Assembly (NCBI GenBank): GCA_003833135.1
Contig: QZLH01000165.1
Span: forward strand, 131,960 to 159,525
DNA: 27,566 nucleotides
Source: Oehlia diaphana
Taxonomy: Eukaryota > Glomeromycota > Glomeromycetes > Glomerales > Glomeraceae
Direction: 5' to 3'
Shown here: positions 11,681 to 21,884 of the stretch, one piece after another
How positions within the stretch are numbered: the first letter of the stretch is position 1
How the letters are laid out: each line of letters begins with the position of its first letter
The notes under the pieces: generated by a model
The model's input: the letters and a program-made list of their open reading frames with translations, nothing else
Databases searched by the model: none
Told to the model about the DNA's origin: nothing
Translations under genes and position numbers: made by a program

Positions 11681-11710
11681 ATTAGTCAGGAAACAATATC
11701 ATTGACTAAT
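11681..11710. repeat. Inverted repeat ATTAGTCA/TGACTAAT
   Basis: Arms of 8 perfect bases (11681-11688 and 11703-11710) are separated by 14 bases. A partial copy of the left part recurs at about 11788 (TTATTAGTCGGAAAACAATA). It lies in the interior of Helitron-like copy A. Confidence 0.55.
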
Positions 11711-12439
11711 AAAAAATCTCACTAAACAAAAAAAGTTCCCACTAAACAAAAAAAAATGTCCACAAAAGAAAAATTCCGTACAAACTTATTAGTCGGAAAA
11801 CAATACCATCTTACTAAACAAAAAAAAACTGAAAAGCCGTAGCATCGATCTGATCACCAACCAAACAATTATTTTTCAGGTTAAAAAAAAAAAGTGAAAA
11901 TTTCGGTTTTAGAAAACCGAAAAAAAACTGATAAAAAATAATTTTAAAAAAAAAATTCGGTTTAAGAAAACTAGAAAAAAAAAATAAAAAAATTAACTTT
12001 TCGGTTAAGCAGAAATGACCACAAGCGAAATACAATTAATAGAAAAACCTATACTTTTTTAGTTAGTATTTATGTAATCCATCAGAATAAAAAAAAATCT
12101 GATTAAAATTTCATTTAATTAATTACTTTAACTATAATAAATACGAAATAGATCGGGTGCAGGAATATTACACTTTTCAATGGTACACATTTCATATTAG
12201 ATGATCTAAGCATGACAATTTTTTTTAATTATATAGAATCTCGCAATACCATTTGCCTAAAAACAAAATATAATGATGATGTTAACTTAATTGTCAAAGG
12301 AAAATCTATATAACTAAAAAAATACATGAAAAAATCGTAACGTTTAGACTAGCAGTATAAATAGTTTTGAATTGTGTAATATATTTTCTGCTTGCGCCTA
12401 ATCTATTCCATGTTAGCGTAAGTTTTTTTTTTTGTTCTT

Positions 12440-12593
12440 TATTTTCTAGATTATTTAGGTTAATATCATCAATATTGTTACTGAAATTAGATCATNNNNN
12501 NNNNNNNNNNNNNNNNNNNNNNNNNNNNNNNNNNNNNTATTTTCTAGATTATTTAGGTTAATATCATCAATATTGTTACTGAAATTAGATCAT
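12440..12593. other. Assembly gap with identical 56-base flanks
   Basis: Forty-two Ns (12496-12537) lie between two identical 56-base sequences, 12440-12495 and 12538-12593, both starting TATTTTCTAGATTATTTAGG and ending GAAATTAGATCAT. Most likely the scaffolder joined overlapping contig ends without collapsing them, so the true gap may be zero or negative. A true tandem duplication is the alternative. Any frame read across it is meaningless. Confidence 0.85.
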
Positions 12594-12659
12594 TTGTTTA
12601 GATAATTTATAGAGAATTATATTCTTTTTAGTTAGATCATCGATCCTAAGAAGGTCGGA

Positions 12660-12862
12660 TCGGTTATATTTTTTTTTTATGGACTAAACCCATTTTTTTT
12701 ACGTAATTTTTTTATATAGATATTTTTTCCCATTATGAATTTTTTTATCACTTTTTTTTATTTGATTTTTTTTATAATACTTTTTGATTTTTTTCGATTT
12801 ATAACAATTATTTGATAAACGTTATTATTGTTTTAATAAAAATACTTTTTTTTTTTTTTTTN
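12660..12862. repeat. T-rich low-complexity tract with one N
   Basis: The + strand is dominated by runs of 6-16 T. It ends in a long T run and an undetermined base at 12862. Homopolymer lengths here are unreliable. Confidence 0.7.
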
Positions 12863-15194
12863 ATAATAAGAAATAATTATAAAATTTATAATTAATTAAT
12901 AAAAATATTTGTAATATTTTCACAATATTAAAGTTTTTTCGAAAATACTTCTAAAAAGTTAATCAATTTTTAAAATAAAAAAAAAAATAATAATATAAAA
13001 TATTTTTTTACGTTAAGGAGTGCCAACAGTTTTTTTAAATAAAGGTTTGCATTGTTATATATCATTTATAAGAAGAAAATAAATAAATAGAATTAAAAAT
13101 AGTATAATTAATTATTATCACGTAAGAAATTTGCCTAGCAATAATATTAATAATATTAATATTTTGACTTTTTATTTTTTGCTTTGAATTATTTCTTTTT
13201 CATTAAGTTTTTTAATAAAGTCATACATGAAATTTGCGATTTCATTGGGTGACGATCACGTGGCGGACAAAGAATTCACGTGATCGATTTTTTTTCATAG
13301 TGTGTAGAGCCGTTATCGCTCTGGACAATAATAAAAAATTGATACATTGACACTTACTATGATATTCGACTAAGTATATTATTTATAAATCTATTTTTTC
13401 ATTACTATGAATTAATTTTATCCCATTTGTTTAATATAAAAAATATTAAGGTTGATATATCTAAGACGGGAAAAAAGAATATTGAAACTAAAATGAAATA
13501 AGAAATAACGTAAACTCAATCAGTTATCCTATTAATATGAATATTATTGTATTAATTGTAGAATAAGATTTTATTTTATTTTTTTCAATTTTCAGAAGAA
13601 AATTTTACATAAAAATAAAATTAATAATCGTTCCTAACACAGACTTTCTTATTAAGTAGAACTTTCTATTTACAGTAAATTCATTTCACAAAATAATCAT
13701 ATTTCGTAAATTTTATGGAAAAACATTTGTCATATGGAAATTAAAAAGTACTTTGCGATATTAAGAATTCATTTAGGATTAATACGTTAACTCTAAAAAC
13801 TGTAATAAAAATTTGATCAAAGAGGTAATTATCAGTTATAAAATTTGTCTAACATTTTTTATAATATAAAAGTGGAATAAGTAAATATCTTGACGCAACG
13901 TGTTTGAGAAATAATCAGTTTACTTTTCTAGGAAGATAAATATGAAGTAATAATATAAACTACGTTATGTCACTGATTATTTTAGTTATAACAGCGATAT
14001 TAAACTTATATTTAATGACAAGTTCGTTATTTAATTTATTTTACATAGTAAAATATCATGAACGAAATGGATTGGATGATATAGACGCTTACGACCTTTA
14101 ATAAAATCAAAAAAGACATTAAATTCGAATCTAACAAACTATCATATTAAACCTAATATACAAACTTAAGAAAGTTCACATTTCAATATTTTACAATTCA
14201 AATCTTTTTTACATTCAAACTTTAAATAATAAAAATATGGGTTTATTATCCGTTCAAATTTATTGTTAGATATAGAGAAAATTGAAAAAATTTATAAAAT
14301 ATTGTAATTAAAAAAATTTGGAAGTGTGTTTTGAAATTTAGATTTGTAAAATTGTTTTTTTATTTTTATTCGTATCTGTTATTGTCAGTCAAATGTTTGT
14401 AAATTTGGTTTTAATCTATTTAATTGTTCCTTTGATCTTTAAATCTGAGAAATCTGAGATAATTTATTTACTTCCAGATGTGATCAGTACTTTATCATAC
14501 TATTTTCAGTTTTTTATTGCTCTTAGGTTGAAAACAATAAACAATTTAAATTTGAACATCAATAAAGAAAGCATAAACTATAATGTTCTTCATTTACTAG
14601 TTTTAAACGTAAAATAACCATCAGGTATCACAAAACTATTACTTATTAATACTTTTTGAGTTATTATACTATCAGGTAGTAGTAATTATAGAGAAATTAA
14701 TAAAATATTTTTATATCGACAAATTTTCGAACTTTTTTCAATAATTTATCTTGACTTCATGTATGCTTTAATTTTTTTTTATACGATTAAAATTGATATT
14801 TTTATTCTTTCGTAACGGATAATGTCTAATTTCTATGTTAATCGCTTCTTTTTTTTTTATTATAATGACCTAAATTAATTATTAACGAATTAATACTCCT
14901 CTGCACTTTTTAATTCCAACGATAGCCGACAGACCTTGTTAAAATCTAAGAATTTTTATTTTGTAAATTTTATATTTTTCTATACCAGTTTCTTTCTATT
15001 TAGTCTAATTGATCGATACAAACAGTTCATTCTAAATTTTTTAAAAAAATGACGTAGTGACCAGATTAATATTAGATTACTTGTTATTCTTTTAAACGTG
15101 ATAGACTGATAGACGGTATAACGTTTCAATCGTTTCATGATATATGTGGCGTGTATGACATGAATGCAGGTACTTGGTATTTGTGCGATACTGG
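12863..15194. other. AT-rich intergenic region without a gene
   Basis: No frame with credible composition was found. The 74-codon frame at 14393-14617 is hydrophobic and has no neighbouring exons or recognised domain. The one clear signal is the inverted repeat at 13253-13286, listed separately. Confidence 0.5.
13253..13286. promoter_or_regulatory. Inverted pair of CACGTG boxes
   Basis: CGATCACGTG (13253-13262) and CACGTGATCG (13277-13286) are perfect 10-base inverted arms with a 14-base spacer. Each arm contains CACGTG, the E-box core bound by bHLH factors of the Cbf1/Pho4 type in fungi. The regulated gene is unknown; the kinase start is 2 kb away. Confidence 0.45.
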
Positions 15195-15288
15195 GTAAGT
15201 TGTACCGCAACTGTAGATCATTGCCAATAATTTCGGATACAAAAAACTCCGTTCAGCCTATTTTTTTTTTTCTTGTCGTAATTTTTAG
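15195..15288 (+). other. Possible intron in the kinase 5' untranslated region
   Basis: CTGG|GTAAGT at 15195 is a consensus donor. A T-rich tract ending TAATTTTTAG at 15288 is a good acceptor, 51 bases before the kinase ATG. The length (94) matches the coding introns of the gene. No clear CTAAC branch site is present, so this is suggestive only. Confidence 0.3.
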
Positions 15289-15339
15289 CTTTCAATTTAA
15301 ATCTCCTACCTTTAAATCTTGCTTTAAAAAAAAAATTCA

Positions 15340-17673
15340 ATGTCTGTCATTCGACAAGAATTAGCTCATGCAGCAATTGCTAGATCAATTGCAATAATGG
15401 ATACTTATATTCACAATGATATACACAAACAGCATGAATTTAAAAAACAAACAGTTCTTGCTGACAATTCTCTAACTAAAGATGAAAAAACTCATGCAAT
15501 AAATTGGATGACAAAAGATTATGATTATTTTAAAATTATGTTTAATTCAGGAACAAAAAGAATTTGTGAAAATTGTAAACAAGAATGTTTAGCTACGTTA
15601 TACTGTGAATTTTGTGTTCGAAATTATTTAAAAACAAATTTTTCAAATTGGACATCTGGAAATGATGATATTGATAACTTAATTCAGAAATGTCAGTTGG
15701 AAACACTCTTGCCAAGTAAAATAATTGAATGGATTCCATATAATAAATTACAAAATATTAAGTATCTAACAAAAGGTGGTTTCTCCGAAATTTATACTGC
15801 TTCTTGGATTGATGGAAGATATGAAGAATGGGATTCTAAAAAACAACAATTAATAAGATTTGGAAGACATAATGTGATACTTAAAGGATTAGAAAATGTT
15901 GAAAGTGCAAATCAAAGTTGGTTTGAAGAGGTTTGTAATCTAAACAATGTATTTTTAATTACTGTAACCAGTTTTATATTACTAACAAGTCTTTAAATTT
16001 TGTATAGGCTAAATCACATTTAACCATTAGTAATAAATGGGCAATTATTGTCCAATGTTTCGGTATAACACAAAACATATCAAATGGAAATTATATGCTT
16101 GTAATGTTAAATATGGATATGAATTTAAGAGAATATTTACAAAATCATAATGAACTTACATGGAAAGAAAAAATCAATATCTCCTATGAAATAATTAGGG
16201 CACTTACTGCTATTCATAGAGAAAATGCAATTCATAGAGATTTACATTCAGGAAATATATTGTATTCAAAACTTAATAACCGATGGTATATTAGTGATCT
16301 TGGATTTTGTGGACCTGCTGCTGATAAATCATCAAAATGTATATATGGAAATCTTCCTTACATAGCACCAGAAGTTATTAATGGTAAAGAATATATTTTT
16401 AAATCTGATATTTATAGTATTGCAATGCTTATGTGGGAAATTTCATCTGGACTACCACCATTTATTAATCATGAACATGATTATAATCTTGCAATAAATA
16501 TTATTAATGGTATTAGACCAAGAATAGTATCAGGAACTCCTGTAGAATATAAAAATTTAATGGAACAATGTTGGGATGCTGATCCATCAAAAAGACCTGA
16601 TGCCGAGACACTTGTATTGGAAATGCAAGAATTGAATGCATATTATCAAAGTACAGCAGATGAATCATTTCAATCAGAAATAAATAAGAATTTAGAACAA
16701 GATAAAACAAATAGTAGTACGAATAGCAGATTATTTACAAGTAAAATTCATCAATTTGAAAATCTGCCTGAACCAAGAATTGCAACAGAAGGTAATAACA
16801 TTTTTAACAAATATTATTTCTATTATTTAAATGCCTGTTAATATTAATTAATATTATTTTTTTTCTTCTGTATATTAAATAGAGGAATTAGAAGGTAATA
16901 TAAATGCAACTTTCATTATAATATTGCATCACATAATAATTTAGAAAACAAATCATTAATATATTTTTTATTTTGAATAGCATTTCATAGTAATAAATAT
17001 GACTTCAATATTCCAAATAATAGTAAGTATTTTTTAAATTGCAATAAATTATTATGTAATTAGATATTTATTAAATTTTACCTTTTCACTAGTTGATGAT
17101 TTTAATAAATTAAGCAATCAGAATAGTAAAGCATCAAAAATAAGTAGTATTTTTAAAGGTTGAAAATTTATTTATGTATTTCAATAACTTATTGTTTTTA
17201 TATAAAGATAATTGTATAAATTAATAATAATAATTTAAATTTTAAATTTTATTAGCTGATAATAAAAAATTATCCAAAGTGTTTAAAAAGCTACAAATAA
17301 ATGATGGTAAGTGAATAAGCCAATATTTTTATTATTGAAAATATTTATTAACATAAATTATTTAATTTAATATAAAAAGAAATAATGCAACAAACAAAAA
17401 GACGGCCTAATATTGGTGATTCTAATGGTGAGTAAAAATGCGAATATACTTATTTGTACTGTTAATTTTTATACTATTTATTCAATTTATTTATTTTGAT
17501 AATTAAGATGAAGATGAGACATATAATAACCCAAATTTTCATTCCGAAGAACAAAATGAATTGGAAATCCCTGATGGTAAAATATTTCTTGAACAAAATA
17601 TGAAAATGTTTTACTACAAATTGCTAATTTTTTTCTTTTTTTATCATTATAATTAAATTTTCTAGATGTTTAA
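15340..17673 (+). CDS. TKL-type protein kinase, nine exons, 556 residues
   Basis: Predicted Ser/Thr or dual-specificity cytosolic kinase of the large Rhizophagus TKL family; substrate unknown. Exons: 15340-15930, 16008-16791, 16883-16894, 16981-17022, 17093-17158, 17256-17306, 17380-17427, 17508-17576, 17666-17673. Intron 1 has a TTACTAAC branch site. Residues 76-92 hold C76-x2-C79 and C89-x2-C92, a likely zinc knuckle. The kinase domain runs about 140-425: loop KGGFSEIY (145-152), lysine K182 in VILK, catalytic H273-R274-D275 with N280, D294-L-G in place of DFG, and APE at 317-319. All key residues are present, so it should be active. The tail includes AFHSNKYDFNIPNN, KLSKVFKKLQIND and ends EIPDDV-stop, the usual ending of the family. 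The ATG at 15340 gives the expected MSVIRQELAH start. Intron 5 has a weak GTTGAA donor. The gene is intact. Confidence 0.92.
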
Positions 17674-17782
17674 AATAAAATGAATTTAATTTTTTTTTTA
17701 TAACCTTCAATCTTTATGTAACTAGCTTTTATAAATTATTATAAATATTGTATTCTTATATTCTAAATTATTTAAACACTAA

Positions 17783-18077
17783 GGCCACACAAATTCAATA
17801 CGTAACATTGAAATTTAAAATCGACGCGGGGACCCGGGATTTATTGTTTATTAATAAAAAAAGTTTATATATAAAATCGTGAATCTGATTGGTTGGCTTT
17901 TAAAGGGGAGGAATTTATTTTCGCCCCAAAAGTTTCAGCCACGTGATAAACTTACCCGCCAATAAAATTAAGTCCTGATTACGTGATAAATTATTTACAT
18001 ATAAACTTTTTTTTGTTGAAATTTGAAGTAGTGACCCGGCCGGGTGAAGTGAACCGAAAAATCGAATTTGTGTGGCC
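17783..18077. mobile_element. PIF/Harbinger-like MITE, 295 bases
   Basis: Perfect 14-base terminal inverted repeats, GGCCACACAAATTC at 17783-17796 and GAATTTGTGTGGCC at 18064-18077, are flanked on both sides by TAA. Three-base TWA duplications with GG-starting ends of about 14 bases mark PIF/Harbinger (Tourist-like) elements. The interior is G+C-richer, with GACCCGGG and the palindrome ACCCGGCCGGGT near the two ends, and two ACGTGATAAA copies. No coding frame. It starts 109 bases after the kinase stop and may lie in that gene's 3' untranslated region. Confidence 0.8.
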
Positions 18078-18428
18078 TAATACTAGAGTAGTAAGATTTC
18101 TTATAAATTCTTAGTTTGTAATTTAAATAATTCAATTTATATATATACTAGGTGTAACCCGTCGCGTTGCACCGGAAGAGAGTGATAATAACACCCATTT
18201 GTATGAAATATTATTAAACGCAATTTTTATTTATCACATAAAACAAATGTTACGGACTGTGAAATTTATGATTTATTTATATATTTACAAATTCATTTAT
18301 AAAAACAATTTTGTGTAAGTAATTTATTGTTACATTGTTACAAAAAAAAAATCCTTTTTTACCTTAAAAAAATTCCATTGTATATTTAAAAAAAATTACA
18401 TCCTCTAAAAAAATCCCAGAAAAATTAA

Positions 18429-18452
18429 TTGTAGCGATCTATTGCTACAATA
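18429..18452. repeat. Inverted repeat ATTGTAGC/GCTACAAT
   Basis: Perfect 8-base arms (18429-18436, 18445-18452) around an 8-base spacer, inside Helitron-like copy B. Confidence 0.55.
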
Positions 18453-18594
18453 AATAAATTAGTAAATTATGTCAGTCTATTTATATTGAACTTGATACAA
18501 CCTAAAAATAATATTATTATTAATAAGAATCGGGAAAAATGGTAATTTTCCGTGGCGTCGCAGCATCGAGATCACCGATTTAAACCTAAATGGT

Positions 18595-19320
18595 GAAAGA
18601 ATGTATTTGGGAAAAAAGCTTTTGGTTTGAGAAAAAAAAAGCCAAACCGAAAAAGGAAAGGAGAAAAAAAATTTCGGATTGGATAAAATAGCCAGCCGGA
18701 AAAAAACCGAAAAAACAAAAATAAAAATAAAAAATTCGAAAAAATAAAAAATAAAAATGAAAAAAAAATTGGGAGGGGCAAAGAGAAAATTCGGATTGAA
18801 AAAAGAAAAAAAAAAATGATTTCGGGGAGAGACAGAGAAAAATTGGGTTGAAAAAAGAAACCGAAAAGGAAAAAGAAGGAAAGAATAAAAAAATTCGAAA
18901 GAAAAAGAAAAAAAATTCGGGAAAAAAAAAGAATAAAGAAATCGGTTAAAAAATGGAAATTTTCGAATCCGAAAAAAAATAAGTACCGAAAAAAAGGACA
19001 ATAATTCGGCCCAAAAACACCGAAAAAAAAAAAAATTCAAAAAAAAAAAAAAATGGTCTTAAAAGACCGGATTATTTAATAAAAAAAAAAAATATAATAA
19101 TTTTTCGATTTTGGCAAAAAAAAAATAAAAAAATTTTCGGTTTGGAAAAAAAACCAAACCGAAAAAGAAAGGAAAAAAAAGAAAATTTTCTAAAAAAAGA
19201 AAAAGAAAAAGGTGTTTCGAAAGAGAAAAGAGGAAATTTGAAAAAAAGAAAGAACTGAAAGTAAAAAGAAAAAAAAAGAAAATTAAAAAAAGGGGAACCG
19301 AAAAAATTAAAGAATACGGA
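18595..19320 (+). repeat. Long polypurine tract (GAAAAA/CCGAAA-rich)
   Basis: For about 700 bases the + strand is nearly all A and G, broken mainly by CCG or TTCGG. The strand bias is extreme: GAAAAAG, CCGAAAAAA and TTCGG recur irregularly. Short inverted motifs such as GGTCTTAAAAGACC (19052) interrupt it. Such tracts can form triplex DNA or stable RNA-DNA hybrids (general knowledge). It is the interior of Helitron-like copy B. Confidence 0.75.
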
Positions 19321-19325
19321 TCAGC

Positions 19326-20149
19326 TGTATATAGTAAAGTTTGAAGGTGTGAGAAGATCGGGATCTTAAAAAAATACTGTATTGTAATAAAGGACTTTTG
19401 ATTAGAGAGAACCATTAAAAAATGGTCGTATAAAAATTTGTACAAAAATTTGCGGAAAGAGTCCTTACTTTTTTATGTACTATATGAAATTATTCAAAAT
19501 AAAAAAATCGTGATTTTTCGAGGTCAGCGAAATTTTGTCAAGAAATTTTTATTAATACATGCAAAAATAAATACAAGGGTTCAGGATGTAGCCCATATCG
19601 TAGTACATGGTGAATTTTCTCTACTAATAATGTCAGTCTAATATACATGCTTATTTTTCAAACGATATTAACCTTTTTAAGTTGTGGTTTGCCTTCTATC
19701 TCCTGTAATGCAAACTGCGATGCGTATAAATGGATACTAAATTTTACAAGAAGTGGATTTGGCAGATATCATATTTAGAATAAAATTCGTCAAAAGTCAT
19801 TAAACCTAACGCAATCATGAGTCAATTGAGTCATGATCTATATCGACAATTTTTTTTTATATCTCCGGTGTTGCAATCAGCCAATCACATGAAAGCACAT
19901 TAATCAAATATGGTTAATCATACTACCAAAATTACGTAAACAATCATCATAATCTAATGAGCAATGATAAAACCATATTATTCATTCAGTATAATTGTAC
20001 TCTCAAACTCTCTATAAATATATACTCTCAAACTCTCATAAAATCTCCTGCTAAACCTTTTTTTCTCCAAACAATATATAGAAATATTTTTATCATGCTT
20101 TTTTTTGAAAAAAAATTGCTCAAAAAAAGTCCGCTCTTTTTCTAAGCAA
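19326..20149. other. Intergenic, possible small frame, bZIP-like sites
   Basis: A 67-codon + strand frame (19438-19641; starts MYKNLRKESL) continues out of the purine-rich element and has no recognised domain or splice partners. It may be chance. Sequence to 20149 is AT-rich. It contains the paired TGAGTCA sites listed separately. Confidence 0.3.
19818..19833. promoter_or_regulatory. Twin TGAGTCA sites
   Basis: TGAGTCA occurs at 19818-19824 and again at 19827-19833, two bases apart, within the near-palindrome ATCATGAGTCAATTGAGTCA followed by TGAT. TGA(C/G)TCA is the Gcn4/AP-1 bZIP consensus (general knowledge). The pair lies about 330 bases before the candidate gene at 20150. Confidence 0.4.
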
Positions 20150-20762
20150 TGTAAAGATTATGTAATAGGAATTAGAAGAGCGAGAAAAAAAAGATTACTA
20201 GAAAAACTGTTCGAAAGAAACAAGGAAAAGTACAAGCGAAAGCTTTTTTTGAAGGTAGGTTGTACTGGGTGATATCCTCCGGTCCTTATTCAGCTTTTGC
20301 AACCCCGTTTACGTGACTATACAACATTCTGCGCTTTCAACACCGGGCATTTTCACTGACTTTTGAGAAGTTTTGTAGACAAACCACTTAGAAAACTCGA
20401 AAGGCAAGATGAAACCGAACAATGTAACTTCAAAGAAGAATTTGTAGATAACGAGCTTAAAATCAAGAAAACAATCCTGAAGGACATAACCCTGAAGTAA
20501 GAAAAAGCGTATATAATCATTTGTCATTTTATCATTTTATGATATTCTTTCATTGTTTTTATTTTGTAAAATACTGTAGATTCGCCTTTGGTGTGAACAT
20601 TGTAAATGCCGATCATCTTATCGAAGCTCAGATGAGTATTTCCTAGAATGTGGTTATTATAAATGTCGTAAAAAGAGGTTTAATAATAAAAAATCCGGGC
20701 CTCATATATTTGATTATAAAGGCAGATTAGTTAATATTAGGAAAAAAAGAATACCACATTAA
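20150..20762 (+). CDS. Candidate multi-exon gene with cysteine-rich last exon
   Basis: Three + strand segments look coding, though none has a usable start ATG. Segment A (open from 20042, convincing from about 20150 to 20254) encodes a basic stretch, GIRRARKKRLLEKLFERNKE, and ends at AAG|GTAGGT. Segment B (open from 20360, to 20496) includes DKPLRKLERQDETEQCNF and ends at a consensus donor, AA|GTAAGA. An 83-base intron (20497-20579) ends in ACTGTAG. Segment C (20580-20762, 60 residues, TAA stop) has W4-C5-x2-C8-x-C10, C24 and C29, a possible zinc knuckle, and a basic end. Joining B to C by the consensus sites enters a different C frame that stops after 21 residues. So the gene is misjoined here, alternatively spliced, or frameshifted. 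Function unknown. Confidence 0.4.
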
Positions 20763-21884
20763 CGTAATATATTATGATCATTCTATCATTTATCATAACG
20801 AACTCCAAAGTTTATTTATTATAACGACTAACTTTTATGTGTACTAAATTTATTTAGTACATCGTTCGAAATTTCTGTTATCACGACTTATATAAAAAAG
20901 AACCCGTATTTTGGCGTATTTTGACATTAATAATATTAAAATAAAAATTAACGTGAATCAAGAACGTGAGCCCAACCATAGTAATAACGCGAAAATTTTT
21001 GCAAAATGTACATAAATCTTAAATATCATACATACTCACTAGTAAGTACTAAGTAGTAATTAAATAAATATACTGATTGAAATTTCTGATAATTGGTGAA
21101 AACTTTGAGTATAAAGAGTATAGAACAAAGGATTGTTGAAAATATTTCAATAAAAAAAAATTGAATAGAATAACAGATTAGATTGTTATATGAATCTTTA
21201 TTATCATTATTTTTATCGAAATTATGTCTTTAAACGGAATCCGTTATCTCAGATTAGCAAACTATCCGTACATCGAAGTTAATCATAATTTTGAACCGCC
21301 ATTGCAGTCTTTTATACCAAGTATCAATTATATACTAATTACGTTATGTCATATGTACGACAGCATACCTCATTAATTAATACGTAGCAAAATTTAGTTT
21401 TTCTGAAACTTTAGTGTCTTGAGCATCAGATTCAGTTGTCTTATTCAGTTGATCCAGTTAATTACGAAAATAAATGAAGAGGTTTATAAGAGACCTTTTA
21501 GTAAAATAATGGAAATATTTTTTATAACAAAAAAGTAAACACAAAACTTGTAAGTCATTAAATATTAATTATTTTAATTATTTATTATAAGTTTTGTAAG
21601 CCAAACTGAATATTTTATGTTATTTATACATATAATAATAAGGTTAAGTAACTTTAAATATCCATAAATGATGATTTTATAGTTGTTAGGAAGAGTGTTT
21701 CAGAAAAATCAAAGATTGTTCAAATTGAAGCTTAGCTATTAATTTTTAAGAGAATGATAATTAATTATATATTTTTTCCATAATTTCTCATTATTCTATG
21801 ATTTAATTTGGATGATTATTATATGGCACAGTTTATTTTACTGGTGATTGGTCTAAAATTTTTTATTCCACGTAATTTCTTATA
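20763..21884. other. Intergenic, AT-rich
   Basis: No coding frame or mobile element recognised, apart from the palindrome at 20841. Loose TTATAACGACT-type copies lie around it (20795-20890). Confidence 0.45.
20841..20860. terminator. 20-base near-perfect palindrome after candidate gene
   Basis: GTACTAAAT and ATTTAGTAC are perfect 9-base arms with a two-base TT centre. It lies about 80 bases after the stop of the 20150-20762 candidate and could fold in its 3' RNA. A role in ending transcription is only a guess. Confidence 0.3.

Larger units (their letters stand above)
11254..12720 (-). mobile_element. Helitron-like non-autonomous element (copy A)
   Basis: Read on the minus strand, the 3' end is a perfect 8-base stem (CCTGTTGC, 3-base loop, GCAACAGG; 11267-11285), then 9 bases, then CTAG (11254-11257) followed by T. 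This is the Helitron 3' signature. A possible 5' end lies at 12720, where the minus strand reads A then TCTATATAAAAAAATTACG. That gives an A|TC...CTAG|T insertion of 1467 bases; the 3' end is firm and the 5' end tentative. The interior is A-rich, with CACTAAACAAAAAAA repeats, TTCGG/CCGAA patches and an AGCATCGATCTGATCACC block at 11841. Copy B at 18148 shares the last. No Rep/helicase frame is present, and the N gap falls inside. Confidence 0.55.
18148..19325 (-). mobile_element. Helitron-like non-autonomous element (copy B)
   Basis: On the minus strand the 3' end has an imperfect stem (18159-18175, two mismatches, GTT loop on the + strand), a short spacer and CTAG (18148-18151) followed by T. 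It has the same form and orientation as copy A. The interior again has TAAAAAAATTCC/TCCC blocks and a GCAGCATCGAGATCACCG block at 18560, matching AGCATCGATCTGATCACC in copy A, then a long purine tract. The far (5', TC) end was not located, so the right limit is a guess. No Rep/helicase frame. Two long phenylalanine-rich minus-strand frames inside are low-complexity artefacts. Confidence 0.5.

Noticed and set aside
11814..12035. Minus-strand phenylalanine-rich frame
   Set aside because: It is the complement of A-rich Helitron interior; low complexity.
12367..12561. Frame running through the N gap
   Set aside because: It spans undetermined bases and a probably false duplication.
14393..14617. 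74-codon hydrophobic + strand frame
   Set aside because: It has no domain, splice partner or family resemblance. Such frames are expected by chance in over 2 kb of AT-rich DNA.
15931..15996. Reading the kinase first exon on to its frame stop at 15994
   Set aside because: This stretch is intron 1: GTTTGT donor, TTACTAAC branch site, TATAG acceptor. Splicing restores the kinase core.
18477..19445. Two long minus-strand frames (18477-19040 and 19059-19445)
   Set aside because: They are the complement of a purine-rich tract and consist mainly of Phe, Leu and Ser. Composition alone explains the lack of stops.
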